Assembly (NCBI RefSeq): GCF_025290835.2
Contig: NZ_JAOCQD020000002.1
Location: 496,001-560,000, forward strand
Length of the DNA stretch: 64,000 nt
Source of the DNA: Aquabacterium sp. OR-4
GTDB lineage: Bacteria; Pseudomonadota; Gammaproteobacteria; Burkholderiales; Burkholderiaceae_C
Direction of reading: 5' to 3'
Shown here: one piece after another, positions 9,007-19,527 of the stretch
Layout of the letters: the number at the start of each line of letters is the position of its first letter
How positions within the stretch are numbered: position 1 is the stretch's first letter
Made by a program: the position numbers and the translations under genes
Notes under the pieces: generated by a model
Databases searched by the model: none
What the model saw: only the letters and a program-made list of their open reading frames with translations
What the model was told of the DNA's origin: nothing

Positions 9007-10113
9007 ATGCACCGAGGCCTGTCCCCCTGGAGTTTGACCGCCTGGACCGCGATGCTCGCGATCCTGGCCGCTGTGCTGCTGGCCTGGCCGGGCATGAGTC
9101 CGGCACGAGGGCTGGCCGATGGCAATGGCGACAGTGCCACCAGCCTGGCCGAGCGATCCCGCGCCCTCGAGCGTGCCCGCCAGGCCGTGGTGGGCGTGCA
9201 GGCCACCGCGCTGGACGACGCGCGCTCGATCCGCACGCTGGGCCGCGAACGCGCAGGTTCGGGCGTGGTGATCGGCAGCGACGGCCTGGTGCTGACCGTG
9301 GGCTACCTGCTGATCGAGGTCGAATCGGTGGCGCTGCAGCTCGATGACGGGCGCACCGTGCCGGCGCGCGCGCTGGGCTACGACAGTGCCTCGGGCCTTG
9401 GCCTGGTGCAGGCGCTGGCACCGCTGAACATCGCGCCGGCACCGCTGGGCCGCCCCACCCTGCTGGCCCTGCAAGAGCCCTTGATGGTGGCCAGCGGCGG
9501 TGGCGACGCCACGGTGAGCACGGCCGCCCTGCTGGCGCGCCGGGCCTTTGCCGGCACCTGGGAATACCACCTCGAGCAGGCCCTGCTGACGGCCCCGGCG
9601 CGGCGCGACCACAGCGGTGCCGGCCTGTTCAACGGCCGTGGCGAGCTGGTGGGCATCGGCTCGCTGTTTCTGGCCGACGGCCGCGCCGGTGCCGATGCAC
9701 GCCAGGACGACGATACCGCCAGTGCGCCCGGCGCCGCCGGCCCGGCCAACCTGTTCGTGCCGGTAGACCTGTTGCCGCCGGTGCTCGACGAGCTGCGCCA
9801 GCGCGGCAGCACGCGCAGCAGCCAGCGCGCCTGGCTGGGCCTGAACTGCGTGGAACTGGCCGGCGCGCTGCGCGTGGTGCGGGTGGCCCAGGACAGCCCG
9901 GCCGACGTGGCCGGCCTCGAGGTGGGCGACCGCATCCTGCGCATCGACGGCACCGAGGTCAGCTCGCTGGCCGCGCTGTGGCAGGCGCTGTGGTCGGGCG
10001 GCGCGGCCGAGCGCGAGGTGCGGCTCGACATCCAGCGCCATGGCGAGGCCCAGGCGGTGCGCGTGTACAGCGTGGACCGGCAAAAGACGCTGAAGCGCCC
10101 GCAGGGCATCTGA
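9007..10113 (+). CDS. DegP/HtrA-like protein with degenerate catalytic triad and PDZ domain
   Basis: 368 aa. One N-terminal membrane or signal segment (residues ~11-28) is followed by a trypsin-like HtrA domain and one PDZ domain (~265-345, with GLEVGDRILRIDGTEV). Aligned by eye to DegP, the His of TNxHVV is Y100 (LTVGYLL), the Asp of SDxAL is G120 (SGLGLV), and only the Ser remains as S193 in DHSGAGLFN in place of GNSGG. It is thus probably not a protease; a periplasmic binding or adaptor role is inferred. ATG at 9007 has a GGGAGC ribosome site in front; an upstream ATG at 8962 is possible. Confidence 0.82.
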   Translation: MHRGLSPWSLTAWTAMLAILAAVLLAWPGMSPARGLADGNGDSATSLAERSRALERARQAVVGVQATALDDARSIRTLGRERAGSGVVIGSDGLVLTVGYLLIEVESVALQLDDGRTVPARALGYDSASGLGLVQALAPLNIAPAPLGRPTLLALQEPLMVASGGGDATVSTAALLARRAFAGTWEYHLEQALLTAPARRDHSGAGLFNGRGELVGIGSLFLADGRAGADARQDDDTASAPGAAGPANLFVPVDLLPPVLDELRQRGSTRSSQRAWLGLNCVELAGALRVVRVAQDSPADVAGLEVGDRILRIDGTEVSSLAALWQALWSGGAAEREVRLDIQRHGEAQAVRVYSVDRQKTLKRPQGI

Positions 10114-10147
10114 TGGCGTGAGCCAAGGGCCGGGGCTGGACCCTCGG

Positions 10148-10208
10148 CGCTTGGGCGCTTGGGCGCTTGGGCGCTTGGGCGCTTGGGCGCTTGGGCGCTT
10201 GGGCGCTT
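10148..10208. repeat. 8-bp tandem repeat (CGCTTGGG), seven and a half copies
   Basis: Seven perfect copies of CGCTTGGG run from 10148 to 10203, then a partial CGCTT, followed by decayed units (AGGGCTTGAGGGCTTGGG). It lies in the gap between the DegP-like gene and a convergent SDR gene. Such short perfect arrays change copy number by slipped-strand mispairing. It is not coding in either neighbour. Confidence 0.9.
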
Positions 10209-10247
10209 AAGGGCTTGAGGGCTTGGGCCCGCCCGGGCCGGCGGGGC

Positions 10248-11159
10248 TCAGGCCCGCAAGCCCTCGGCCACCGTGGGGTGGCGCAGCTGCAGCCGCAGCT
10301 CTAGCTTCAGGCGCCGGTTGAGCAGGCGCCGCGACTCGGCCATGAAGCTCAGCTGCATGGCCGACAGCACGGCCGCCGCCTCGGTGCGGCGCAGCCGCGG
10401 CGGGGGTGGCAGGCCGCACAGCGCGGCGGCCAGGTCGAAGTACTCGCCCATGCGCAGGGCCGTGTCGTCGCTGACATGCACCACGCGCTGCGGCTTGCCG
10501 CGCAGCAGCGCTGCGATGCAGGCGCGCGCCAGGTCGTCGGCGTGGATGTGGTTGGTATACACATCGTCCTCGGGCGCCAGCACCGGCGTGCCGCGCAGCA
10601 GGCGCTCACGCGGGTGGCCGCCGGGCCGGTTGGTGGCATAGATGCCCGGAATGCGCAGGATGCTGGCCCGGCTGCCCCGGCGGCCGTGGGCCCGCACCTG
10701 GCGCTCGGCATGCACCCGCCGGCGGGCGCGGTCGGTGGCCGGTGCCACGGCGCGGGTTTCGTCCAGCAGGGCGCCGCCGCAATCGCCATACACCCCGGTG
10801 GTGCTGGCGTACACCAGCCGCCGTGGCGGCCGCGCGGCGCCGCCCGGCCGGGCGCGCCACAGCGCCTGCAGCAGCTGCGCGGTGCGCGGGTCGGTGGCGC
10901 CGTGGCCGGGTGGCGGGGCCAGGTGCAGCACCGTGTCGGCCAGGCCGGCCAGGCGGCGCAACGTGGCGGCGTCGTCCAGGTTGCCCAGCAGCGGCACCGC
11001 GCCGGCGGCGCGCAGCTCGGGCACACGCGCCGAGCTGCTGGTGAGGGCCAGCACCCGCCAGCGGCCGGCCAGCAGGCGCAGCACGCGCATGCCCACATCG
11101 CCACAGCCCACCACCAGCAGCGTGGGGCGGTGGTGGCGCGGTGTCGGGTTCATTGGCAA
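10248..11159 (-). CDS. NAD(P)-dependent extended/atypical SDR-family protein (YeeZ-like)
   Basis: 303 aa with a Rossmann start LLVVGCGDVGMRVLRLLAG (GxGxxG as GCGDVG), then LVYASTTGVYGDCGG, the family's 'VYxSSTGVYG' strand, and LRIPGIYAT and HIHADDLARACIAAL later on. This matches the NAD-dependent epimerase/dehydratase-like proteins related to E. coli YeeZ. No clear YxxxK pair is visible in the usual place, so the reaction is unknown. Start choice between 11159 and 11153 is open. It is divergent from the iron-sulfur reductase gene. Confidence 0.8.
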   Translation of the reverse strand: MPMNPTPRHHRPTLLVVGCGDVGMRVLRLLAGRWRVLALTSSSARVPELRAAGAVPLLGNLDDAATLRRLAGLADTVLHLAPPPGHGATDPRTAQLLQALWRARPGGAARPPRRLVYASTTGVYGDCGGALLDETRAVAPATDRARRRVHAERQVRAHGRRGSRASILRIPGIYATNRPGGHPRERLLRGTPVLAPEDDVYTNHIHADDLARACIAALLRGKPQRVVHVSDDTALRMGEYFDLAAALCGLPPPPRLRRTEAAAVLSAMQLSFMAESRRLLNRRLKLELRLQLRHPTVAEGLRA

Positions 11160-11237
11160 CAGGGGCTTCAGGTTCGGGCAGGCACAATGCCGGGTTCAGT
11201 GTAAGACCCGGTCGCAGACCGCTTCAGCCTTCGCAAC

Positions 11238-12275
11238 ATGAGCTTCAACGTCACGATCCAGCCTTCCGGCCGCAGCTTCGATGTGGCCCGCGACGAGACC
11301 GTGCTGGCCGCCGCCATCCGCCAGGGCATCGGCCTGCCCTATGGGTGCCGCGACGGCGCCTGCGGTTCGTGCAAGAGCAAGCTGCTCGGCGGCCGCGTGA
11401 TCCACGGCGCACACCAGAGCAAGGCCCTGAGCGAGGCCGAAGAGGCCGCCGGCCTGATCCTCACCTGCTGCGCCACGCCGCAGACGGATTGCTCGGTGGA
11501 GGCACGCAGCGTGCCCGGCCTGGGCGAGTTTCCGATCCTCAAGATGCCCACCCGTGTGCTGGCGATCAGCCGGCCCGCGGCCGATGTAGCGGTGCTGCGC
11601 ATGCAGTTGCCGGCCAACCAGAGCTTCCAGTACCGCGCCGGCCAGTACGTGGAGTTCCTGCTGCGCGACGGTGCGCGCCGCAGCTACTCGATGGCCAATG
11701 CGCCGGGCAACGTGGGCGAGCCGCCGGCCATCGAGCTGCACATCCGCCACATGCCCGGCGGCAAGTTCACCGACGTGGTGTTCTCCACGCTGAAGGAGAA
11801 GGACATCCTGCGCATGGAAGGGCCGTTCGGCAGCTTCTTCCTGCGCGAGGGCGACAAGCCCATGGTGCTGCTGGCCTCGGGCACCGGCTTCGCGCCGATC
11901 AAGGCGCTGATCGAGCAGCTCAAGGCCAGCGGCAGCCAGCGCCCGGCGGTGCTGTACTGGGGCGCACGCCGCAAGGCCGACCTGTACATGCACGACTGGG
12001 CCCTGCAGGCCGCCGCCGAGATGCCCGGCCTGCGCTATGTGCCGGTGCTGTCGGAGCCCGCGGCCGACGATGCCTGGAGCGGCCGCAGCGGCCTGGTGCA
12101 CCAGGCGGTGATGGCCGACCTGCCCGATCTGGCCGGCCACGAGGTGTACGCCTGCGGTGCGCCCTTGATGGTGGATGCCGCGCAGCGCGACTTCACGGCG
12201 CAGTGCGGCCTGCCGGCCGAGGCCTTTTTTGCCGACGCGTTCACGTCGGAGCTCGACAAGCAGACCGGGGCCTGA
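11238..12275 (+). CDS. 2Fe-2S ferredoxin/FAD/NAD(P)H oxidoreductase (CDP-6-deoxy-glucoseen reductase type)
   Basis: 345 aa. The N-terminal plant-type 2Fe-2S domain has ligands in GCRDGACGSCK (Cys at 37, 42 and 45) and LTCC (the fourth ligand near 77). It is followed by an FAD domain with RRSYSMAN and an NAD(P)-binding domain with ASGTGFAPIKAL and a C-terminal CGAP segment. Electrons pass from NAD(P)H through FAD to the cluster and then to a partner. Burkholderiales homologues are usually named CDP-6-deoxy-delta-3,4-glucoseen reductase, but no sugar genes are near, so the partner is unknown. It ends four bases before the next gene. Confidence 0.9.
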   Translation: MSFNVTIQPSGRSFDVARDETVLAAAIRQGIGLPYGCRDGACGSCKSKLLGGRVIHGAHQSKALSEAEEAAGLILTCCATPQTDCSVEARSVPGLGEFPILKMPTRVLAISRPAADVAVLRMQLPANQSFQYRAGQYVEFLLRDGARRSYSMANAPGNVGEPPAIELHIRHMPGGKFTDVVFSTLKEKDILRMEGPFGSFFLREGDKPMVLLASGTGFAPIKALIEQLKASGSQRPAVLYWGARRKADLYMHDWALQAAAEMPGLRYVPVLSEPAADDAWSGRSGLVHQAVMADLPDLAGHEVYACGAPLMVDAAQRDFTAQCGLPAEAFFADAFTSELDKQTGA

Positions 12276-12279
12276 ACCG

Positions 12280-13353
12280 ATGACCCGCCCACCGACCGCC
12301 GTGACCCCGCCGCAACCATCGCCCCCGCGGCGCGCGCCGGGCACCGGCCTTGCCCCCCGAGCCCGCCGCACGCTGCTGGCCAGCTTGACCACGCTGGCCG
12401 TGGCCACGCTGCTGCCCTGCGCCGCACTGGCCCAGGGCGTGGCCAGGCCGATCCGCCTGATCGTGCCCTACCCGCCTGGCGGCCCGCTGGACATTGCCGC
12501 CCGTGCGCTGGCCGCCGGCGTGAAGGACACGCTGGGCGCCATGGTGGTGGACAACAAGCCCGGCGCCGGCGGCAACCTGGGCGCCGATCTGGCCGCCAAG
12601 GCGGCGCCCGACGGCCACACCCTGGTGATGGGCGCGGTGGCCACGCATGCCATCAACCCCTGGCTGTTCAAGAAGCTGCCCTACGACCCGCTGCGTGACT
12701 TCACGCCGATCACCCGCGTGGCCCAGGTGCCCAATGTGCTGGTGATGAACGCCGAGGCCGCCCAGCGCCTGCAGATCGGCTCGCTGGCCGACCTGGTGGC
12801 CTATGCCCGCAAGAACCCGGGCAAGCTCAACTACGGCTCGGGCGGCAATGGCAGCGCGGGCCATCTGGCCGGCGAGATGTTCAAGTCGCAGGCCGGTCTG
12901 TTCATGGTGCACATCCCCTATGCCGGCGGCAATCCAGCGCAGCTGGCACTGCTGGCCGGCCAGGTGGACCTGAACTTCGACAACCTGGCCACCGCCAGCG
13001 CCAACATCAAGAGCGGCAAGCTCAAGGCGCTGGCCGTCACCGGCACGCGGCGGGCCCCGGCCCTGCCCGATCTGCCCACCGTGGCCGAGGCCGGCGCGCG
13101 GCTGGGCCTGGCACAGTTTGACGTGGGCACCTGGTTCGGCCTGTTCGCACCCGCCGGCCTGCCGCCGGCCGAGCTGGCGCGGCTGCACAAGGGCTTTGCC
13201 GCGGCGCTCGAATCGGCCGAGCTCAAGGCCCGCTTCGCGCAGCTGATGGCCGAGCCCTCGCCCACCACGCCCGAGCAGTTTGGCGCCTTCGTGAAGGCCG
13301 AGCTGGCCAAGTACGGCCCGGTGGTCAAGGCCTCGGGCGCCACGGTGGATTGA
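12280..13353 (+). CDS. Bug/TctC-family tripartite tricarboxylate transport binding protein
   Basis: 357 aa. A long N-terminus leads to a Sec signal peptide (TLLASLTTLAVATLLPCAALAQG), then the Bug signature RPIRLIVPYPPGGPLDIAARALA, DNKPGAGGNLGADLAAKA and YGSGGNGSAGHLAGEMFK. Members bind carboxylates or other small organic molecules in the periplasm. Burkholderiales carry many such genes without adjacent tctAB, as here. The ATG at 12280 gives a proper signal peptide and sits four bases after the reductase stop, suggesting an operon. Confidence 0.92.
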   Translation: MTRPPTAVTPPQPSPPRRAPGTGLAPRARRTLLASLTTLAVATLLPCAALAQGVARPIRLIVPYPPGGPLDIAARALAAGVKDTLGAMVVDNKPGAGGNLGADLAAKAAPDGHTLVMGAVATHAINPWLFKKLPYDPLRDFTPITRVAQVPNVLVMNAEAAQRLQIGSLADLVAYARKNPGKLNYGSGGNGSAGHLAGEMFKSQAGLFMVHIPYAGGNPAQLALLAGQVDLNFDNLATASANIKSGKLKALAVTGTRRAPALPDLPTVAEAGARLGLAQFDVGTWFGLFAPAGLPPAELARLHKGFAAALESAELKARFAQLMAEPSPTTPEQFGAFVKAELAKYGPVVKASGATVD

Positions 13354-13411
13354 ACGTGCCGCCACGCCGCCGCGCTGGCGCCCTTCGCGGCACTGCCCAG
13401 GCCCGCCCGCC

Positions 13412-14659
13412 ATGGTGCTGAACCTCGTCTGGGTCGGCTTCGTGCTGATCGGCCTGCTGGTCACCGCGGTGCAGGTGGCGCAGGGCCAGGCCGACGCCGC
13501 CACGCGGGTGCTGGGCGGGTTGTTCGATGCGGCCAAGACCGGCTTCGACATCTCGCTGGGCCTGGTGGGCGTGATGAGCCTGTGGCTGGGCCTGATGAAG
13601 GTGGGCGAGCAGGCCGGCGTGATCCAGCTGCTGGCGCGCGGCATGGCGCCGTTTTTCCGCCGCATCTTTCCCGGCATTCCGCCGGGGCACCCGGCCGGCG
13701 GCAGCATCGTGATGAACGCCAGCGCCAACATGCTGGGGCTGGACAACGCCGCCACACCGCTGGGCCTGAAGGCCATGCGCGAGCTGCAGGAGATCAACCC
13801 CGACAAGGGCACGGCCAGCGATCCGATGATCATGTTCCTGGTGCTCAACACCGCGGGCATCACGCTGATCCCCACCTCGGTGATCGCCATCCGCCAGACC
13901 ATGGCGGTGGAGCAGGGCCTCGTCGGCTTCAACGGCGCCGACATCTTTCTGCCCACGCTGCTGGGCACGCTGGTGTCCTTCATCGCCGGGCTGGTGGCGG
14001 TGGCCTGGGTGCAGCGCATCCGCCTGCTGTGCCTGCCGGTGCTGGCCTTTTTTGGCGGGTTCGGCCTGCTGCTGGCCGCGCTGTACGCCTGGCTGGCGCC
14101 ACTGCCGGCGGCCGCGATGGCCCAGCGCATCGGGCTGCTGGGCAGCGCCACCATCCTGGCCATCGTGGGCTTGTTCGTGGCCGCCGGCGCGCTGCGCCGG
14201 GTCAACGTCTACGAGGCCTTCGTCGAGGGCGCCAAAGAGGGCTTCGGCGTGGCGGTGCAGATCATTGCGTACCTGATCGCGATGCTGGTGGCAATCGCGG
14301 TGTTTCGCCACAGCGGCTGCATGGGCTACCTGGTCGAGGGCATCGGCAGCGTGGTGCGCACGCTGGGCCTGGACGACCGCTTCGTGCCGGCGCTGCCGGT
14401 GGGGCTGATGAAGACGCTGTCGGGCAGCGGCGCGCGCGGCCTGATGGTGGATGTGCTGAAGACCTACGGCGTTGACTCGTTCGAGGGCCGGCTGGCCTCG
14501 ATCATCCAGGGCTCCACCGAGACCACCTTCTATGTGCTGGCGGTGTACTTCGGCAGCGTCAACATCCGCCGCACGCGCTACGCGCTGGGCTGCGGGCTGT
14601 TTGCCGATGCGGTGGGCCTGGTGGGCGCCATCCTGATCGGCTACGCGTTCTACGGCTGA
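13412..14659 (+). CDS. SpmA-SpmB fusion membrane protein (nucleoside recognition domains)
   Basis: 415 aa, hydrophobic throughout. The first half matches SpmA (DISLGLVGVMSLWLGLMKVGEQAG, GGSIVMNASANMLGLDNAATPLGLKAM) and the second half SpmB (VQIIAYLIAMLVAIAVFRHSG, MKTLSGSGARGLMVD, IIQGSTETTFYVLAVYFGSV). In Bacillus these are separate spore-maturation proteins. In proteobacteria the fused form occurs without sporulation and is thought to be a small-molecule transporter. No substrate can be inferred here. It follows the Bug protein on the same strand. Confidence 0.9.
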   Translation: MVLNLVWVGFVLIGLLVTAVQVAQGQADAATRVLGGLFDAAKTGFDISLGLVGVMSLWLGLMKVGEQAGVIQLLARGMAPFFRRIFPGIPPGHPAGGSIVMNASANMLGLDNAATPLGLKAMRELQEINPDKGTASDPMIMFLVLNTAGITLIPTSVIAIRQTMAVEQGLVGFNGADIFLPTLLGTLVSFIAGLVAVAWVQRIRLLCLPVLAFFGGFGLLLAALYAWLAPLPAAAMAQRIGLLGSATILAIVGLFVAAGALRRVNVYEAFVEGAKEGFGVAVQIIAYLIAMLVAIAVFRHSGCMGYLVEGIGSVVRTLGLDDRFVPALPVGLMKTLSGSGARGLMVDVLKTYGVDSFEGRLASIIQGSTETTFYVLAVYFGSVNIRRTRYALGCGLFADAVGLVGAILIGYAFYG

Positions 14660-14710
14660 TGCACTGGGGCACCCGGTCGCCGGTGACGGCGCCCATCCGC
14701 CAAGCGGGTG

Positions 14711-14746
14711 CTCAGGCGGCCTGGGGCGGCCCGGCGCTCGCCTGAG
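14711..14746. repeat. Copy D of the dispersed repeat inside a small palindrome
   Basis: The core TGGGGCGGCCCGGCGCTCG (14722-14740) is flanked by the inverted ends CTCAGGCG (14711-14718) and CGCCTGAG (14739-14746). It encodes the stop and last dozen codons of the minus-strand histidine kinase gene (tail AQASAGPPQAA), so the repeat has replaced or extended the kinase C-terminus. Confidence 0.6.
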
Positions 14747-16888
14747 CCACCTGCGACGTCGTCAACCCCGGCTCGCACAGCAGCAGCACGCACATCGCCG
14801 CCCCGCCGCCGGGCCGGTTGCTGGCCACGATGTCGCCGCCGTAGCGCTCGACGATGCCGCGGCTGATCCACAGGCCCAGGCCGGTGCCGTCCTTCTTGCG
14901 CGTGACGAAGGGCTGGAACAGCTCGCCCAGCAGGCCTTCATCCAGGCCGGGGCCGCTGTCGCTGACCTCGATGCGCACACCGGCGCGGCCCTGGGCATCG
15001 GCCCAGTCGCTGGTGGCCAGGCGCAGCGTGCCGCCCTCGGGCATGGCGTGGATGGCGTTGACGATCAGGTTCACCAGCACCTGCTGCAGCTCCTGGCGGT
15101 TGATGCCCACCGGGCGGCTGGCCTGCAGCGCCCGCCGCACCTCGATGCGGGTGCTGACCAGCAGGTGCTTGACCAGCACCAGGCTGTCGTCGAGCGCGCG
15201 GGCGGTGTCCACCGGCTCCACGTAGCCGGCGTACTCGTTGGGCCGCGCAAACTGCAGCAGCTGGGTCACGATCAGGCGCATGCGCTCGATCTGCTCGTCC
15301 ACCAGGCGCAGCTCGCCCGCCACGCGCTGGGCATCGGCACCCAGCAGCTCGCGCACCAGGTCGAGGTTGCCCTGGATCACCGCGATCGGGTTGTTGACCT
15401 CGTGCGCGATGCTGGCGGTGAGCTGGCCCACGGTGGCCATCTTCTCGCTGCGCAGCAGCTGCTGCTGCGCCGCCGCCAGTGCCGCGCCGCGCTGGGCCAC
15501 CTTGGCATCGAGCTCGGTGTTCCACTGCTGCAGGCGCTGGTTGCGCTCGGCCAGCGCCTCGAGCAGGCGGTCGAGGTGGCCGGCCAGCGCGCCCAGCTCG
15601 TCGCCGCTGGCCACCGCGCCCACACGCGCCTGCAGCGCGCCGGCCTCCACCTGCTGCATGGTGTGGTCCATCTGTTCGATGGGCCGGAAGATGCGCCGCG
15701 CCAGCCGCGACGAGCCGATCGCCGCCACGATCATCACGCCGAAGAACAGCACGCCGATGCCGGCCAGCACGCCCCATTTGAGCCAGCGGTAGGGCTGCTC
15801 GAGAAAGCCCACGTAAAGCATGCCCACGCGCTGGCCGCCGGCGTCCAGCAGCGGCTGGTAGCCCGAGACATACCAGTCATTGACCACGAAGGCCCGGCCC
15901 AGCCAGGGGCGGCCCTGCTCGAGCACCGCCGCGCGCACCGCTTGCGACACCCGCGTGCCGATGGCGCGCGCCTCGCCGCTGCCGCCGTGGCCGTCGCCGA
16001 ACAGGCGCACATTGGTGGAGATGCGCACATCGTCGAGAAACAGCGTGGCCGTGCCCTGGCTGCCGAAGGGCAGCGCACCGGCCGGGTAGACGATCTAGTT
16101 GATGTGGTCGATGAAGGGCAGGTTGCGGTTGAGCAGCAGGCCGGCCTGCACCAGCGCCAGCGTGCGGCCCTGCGCATCGCGCACCGGCGCCAGCGCGCGC
16201 AACACCAGGGCGCGGTCTTCCACCTGGCGTTGGCTGGGCTGGGCGTTGCGGGTGGCCAGCAGGTTCACCGGCACGCGCAGGCGCAGCTCGGGCGACAGCA
16301 GGTCCTGCTCGGCCGGTGCCAGCACCGCCAGCGCGGCCTGCACGCGCAGCGCCTCGCTGGGCGGCGCCACCGGCTGCGCGGCGGCAGCGGCCGGCGTGTC
16401 GGCCACCCACAGGCGGCCATCGGGATGGCGCAGGTTGATGAAGTCCAGGCCCTCGCGTGCCTTGATGCGCAGCAGCAGCGGCCGCAGCCGGCTGGCGGCC
16501 TCGCCGGCTGGCACCGAGGCCGCCGTGGCCGCGGGTGGCGTGCGCTGCAGGCTTTCAAACAGCAGCTGCGACTCGGCCACCGCCTGGGTGCTGGCCGCCA
16601 CCTCGCCGCGCACACGTTCGAAATAGCCCTGGGCAATGGCCAGGTCGGCACGCGCCTTGGTGACCAGCAGGCGGTCGACCGCGGCGTCGCCCCAAATCAG
16701 CAGCACCAGGCCCAGCAGCGGCAGCACGCCCACCAGCGGCAGCAGCACCATCAGCTGCAGCTTGCGCCGGATGGGCCAGGCGCCGAAGCCGCGGCCGGCG
16801 CCTGGCGGCGGGGCCGCAGCAGCGCCGGGCAGCACAGTCAGCACCGGCGGCACGGGTGGTTCCGGCGGGCCCGGCTCGGCCGCAGCGT

Positions 16889-16904
<16 letters not shown>
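14712..16904 (-). pseudogene. Cache-domain sensor histidine kinase gene with in-frame amber codon
   Basis: Read through, it would encode 730 aa. There is a membrane segment at ~50-71, a periplasmic Cache-type sensor, a second membrane segment near residue 375, HAMP, HisKA with SIAHEVNNP (H501) and a HATPase domain (NLIVNAIHAM, DSGPGLDE, GTGLGLW). A single TAG at 16095-16097 (codon 270) splits it. Both sides are in the same frame and the Cache sequence continues without a gap (FIDHIN-stop-IVYPAG), so this is a point change, not a frameshift. The 5' end overlaps the regulator gene by 16 bases. The downstream part has an ATG at 16028 but would lack the first membrane segment. Nonsense mutation, sequencing error or suppression are all possible. 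Confidence 0.8.
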
Positions 16905-18346
<1,442 letters not shown>

Positions 18347-18370
18347 GGGATTTACTGCATCGAGCGCGGC

Positions 18371-18376
18371 ATTGTA
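18371..18376 (-). promoter_or_regulatory. Putative -10 element (TACAAT) for the two-component operon
   Basis: On the minus strand TACAAT is followed by GCCGCGCTCG and the start region of the response regulator about 25 bases on. A second hexamer, GACAAT at 18415-18420 on the plus strand, could serve the divergent PHP gene. No strong -35 was recognised for either. Confidence 0.4.
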
Positions 18377-18485
18377 GGAATGCCCCGGCCACGGCGCCGC
18401 CCTCGCGCGCCACCGACAATGCGGTGGTGAGTGCCCTGCCGCCGCTCTCGCCCCGGCTGCCAAGCCTGCAATCCACCCGCCGGGT

Positions 18486-19352
18486 GTGCACGCGCTGAGC
18501 AATGCCGACCTGCACAGCCATTCCACGCACTCCGATGGCACGCTGCGCCCGGCTGCGCTGGCCGCCCGCGCCCAGGCCAATGGCGTGACGCTGTGGGCCT
18601 TGACCGACCACGACGAGCTGGGCGGCCTGCCCGAGGCCGCCGCCGCGGCACACGACCTGGGCATGGGCTTCCTGACCGGCGTGGAGCTGTCGGTGAGCTT
18701 TGCCGGCGAAACCGTGCACATCGTGGGCCTGGGCTTCGATGCCGACAACGCCGACCTGCGGGCCGGCGTGGCCCACACCCGCGGCGGCCGGCTCGAGCGC
18801 GCACGCGCCATGGCCGACGGCCTGGCCGCGGTGGGCCTGCCCGGCGCCTTTGAAGGGGCGCTGCGCTATGTGGGCAACCCCGACCTGATCTCGCGCACCC
18901 ACTTTGCGCGCTGGCTGATCGACACCGGCGTGTGCGCCGATTTTTCGGCCGTGTTCAGGCGCTACCTCAGCACCGGCAAGCCCGGCTTCGTGCCGCACCG
19001 CTGGGCCGCGCTGGGCGACGCGGTGCGCTGGATCACCCAGGCCGGCGGCGTGGCGGTGATCGCCCACCCCGGCCGCTACCCGTTCAGCCCCAGCGCCGAG
19101 TACGCGCTGTTCTCCGAGTTCCACACCCATGGCGGGCGCGGCGTCGAGGTGCTGACCGGCAGCCACGGTCAGGCCGACACGCTGAAGTACACCGCCATGG
19201 CCGCCGAGTTCGGCCTGCAGGCCTCGCGCGGCAGCGACTTTCATTCACCCGAAGAAAGCCGCACCGACCTGGGCGCCCTGCCCGATCTGCCCGGCACGCT
19301 GACCCCGGTGTGGCTGGGCCTGGCCCACCGCGTGCAGCCACCGCGCCGCTGA
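18486..19352 (+). CDS. PHP-domain phosphoesterase (RnmA/TrpH-like 3',5'-nucleotide phosphatase)
   Basis: 288 aa from a GTG start (VHALSNADLHSHSTHSDG). The first metal-binding motif DLHSHSTHSDG is at residues 8-18, followed by ALTDHDELGGL, GVELSVSF, VAVIAHPGRYPF and SRGSDFHSPEE. These are the ordered PHP metal ligands. The family, E. coli RnmA/YciV, removes the 3' phosphate from nucleoside 3',5'-bisphosphates and trims RNA 5' ends. In proteobacteria it is often followed by yciO, exactly as seen here, which supports the call. A GTG is used because no in-frame ATG precedes the first motif. Confidence 0.9.
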   Translation: MHALSNADLHSHSTHSDGTLRPAALAARAQANGVTLWALTDHDELGGLPEAAAAAHDLGMGFLTGVELSVSFAGETVHIVGLGFDADNADLRAGVAHTRGGRLERARAMADGLAAVGLPGAFEGALRYVGNPDLISRTHFARWLIDTGVCADFSAVFRRYLSTGKPGFVPHRWAALGDAVRWITQAGGVAVIAHPGRYPFSPSAEYALFSEFHTHGGRGVEVLTGSHGQADTLKYTAMAAEFGLQASRGSDFHSPEESRTDLGALPDLPGTLTPVWLGLAHRVQPPRR

Positions 19353-19527
19353 AGCCCCGCCCCTGGGATGAGTGGTGCCCGCCGGCCCGCGCCGCGGGTT
19401 GTGCTGGGGTCTTGCGCGCCGTGGCGGGCGTACAGTGCCGGGTTCGGCGCGGCGTGCGGCCCGCCACCCGGCCGGCCACTCAGCCCGCCCGCCCGCCGAA
19501 ATTTGCTGCCCACTCTGGTTTTCGCGC

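Noticed and set aside
10148..10208. CRISPR-like array
   Set aside because: The unit is 8 bp, with no spacers and no cas genes near.
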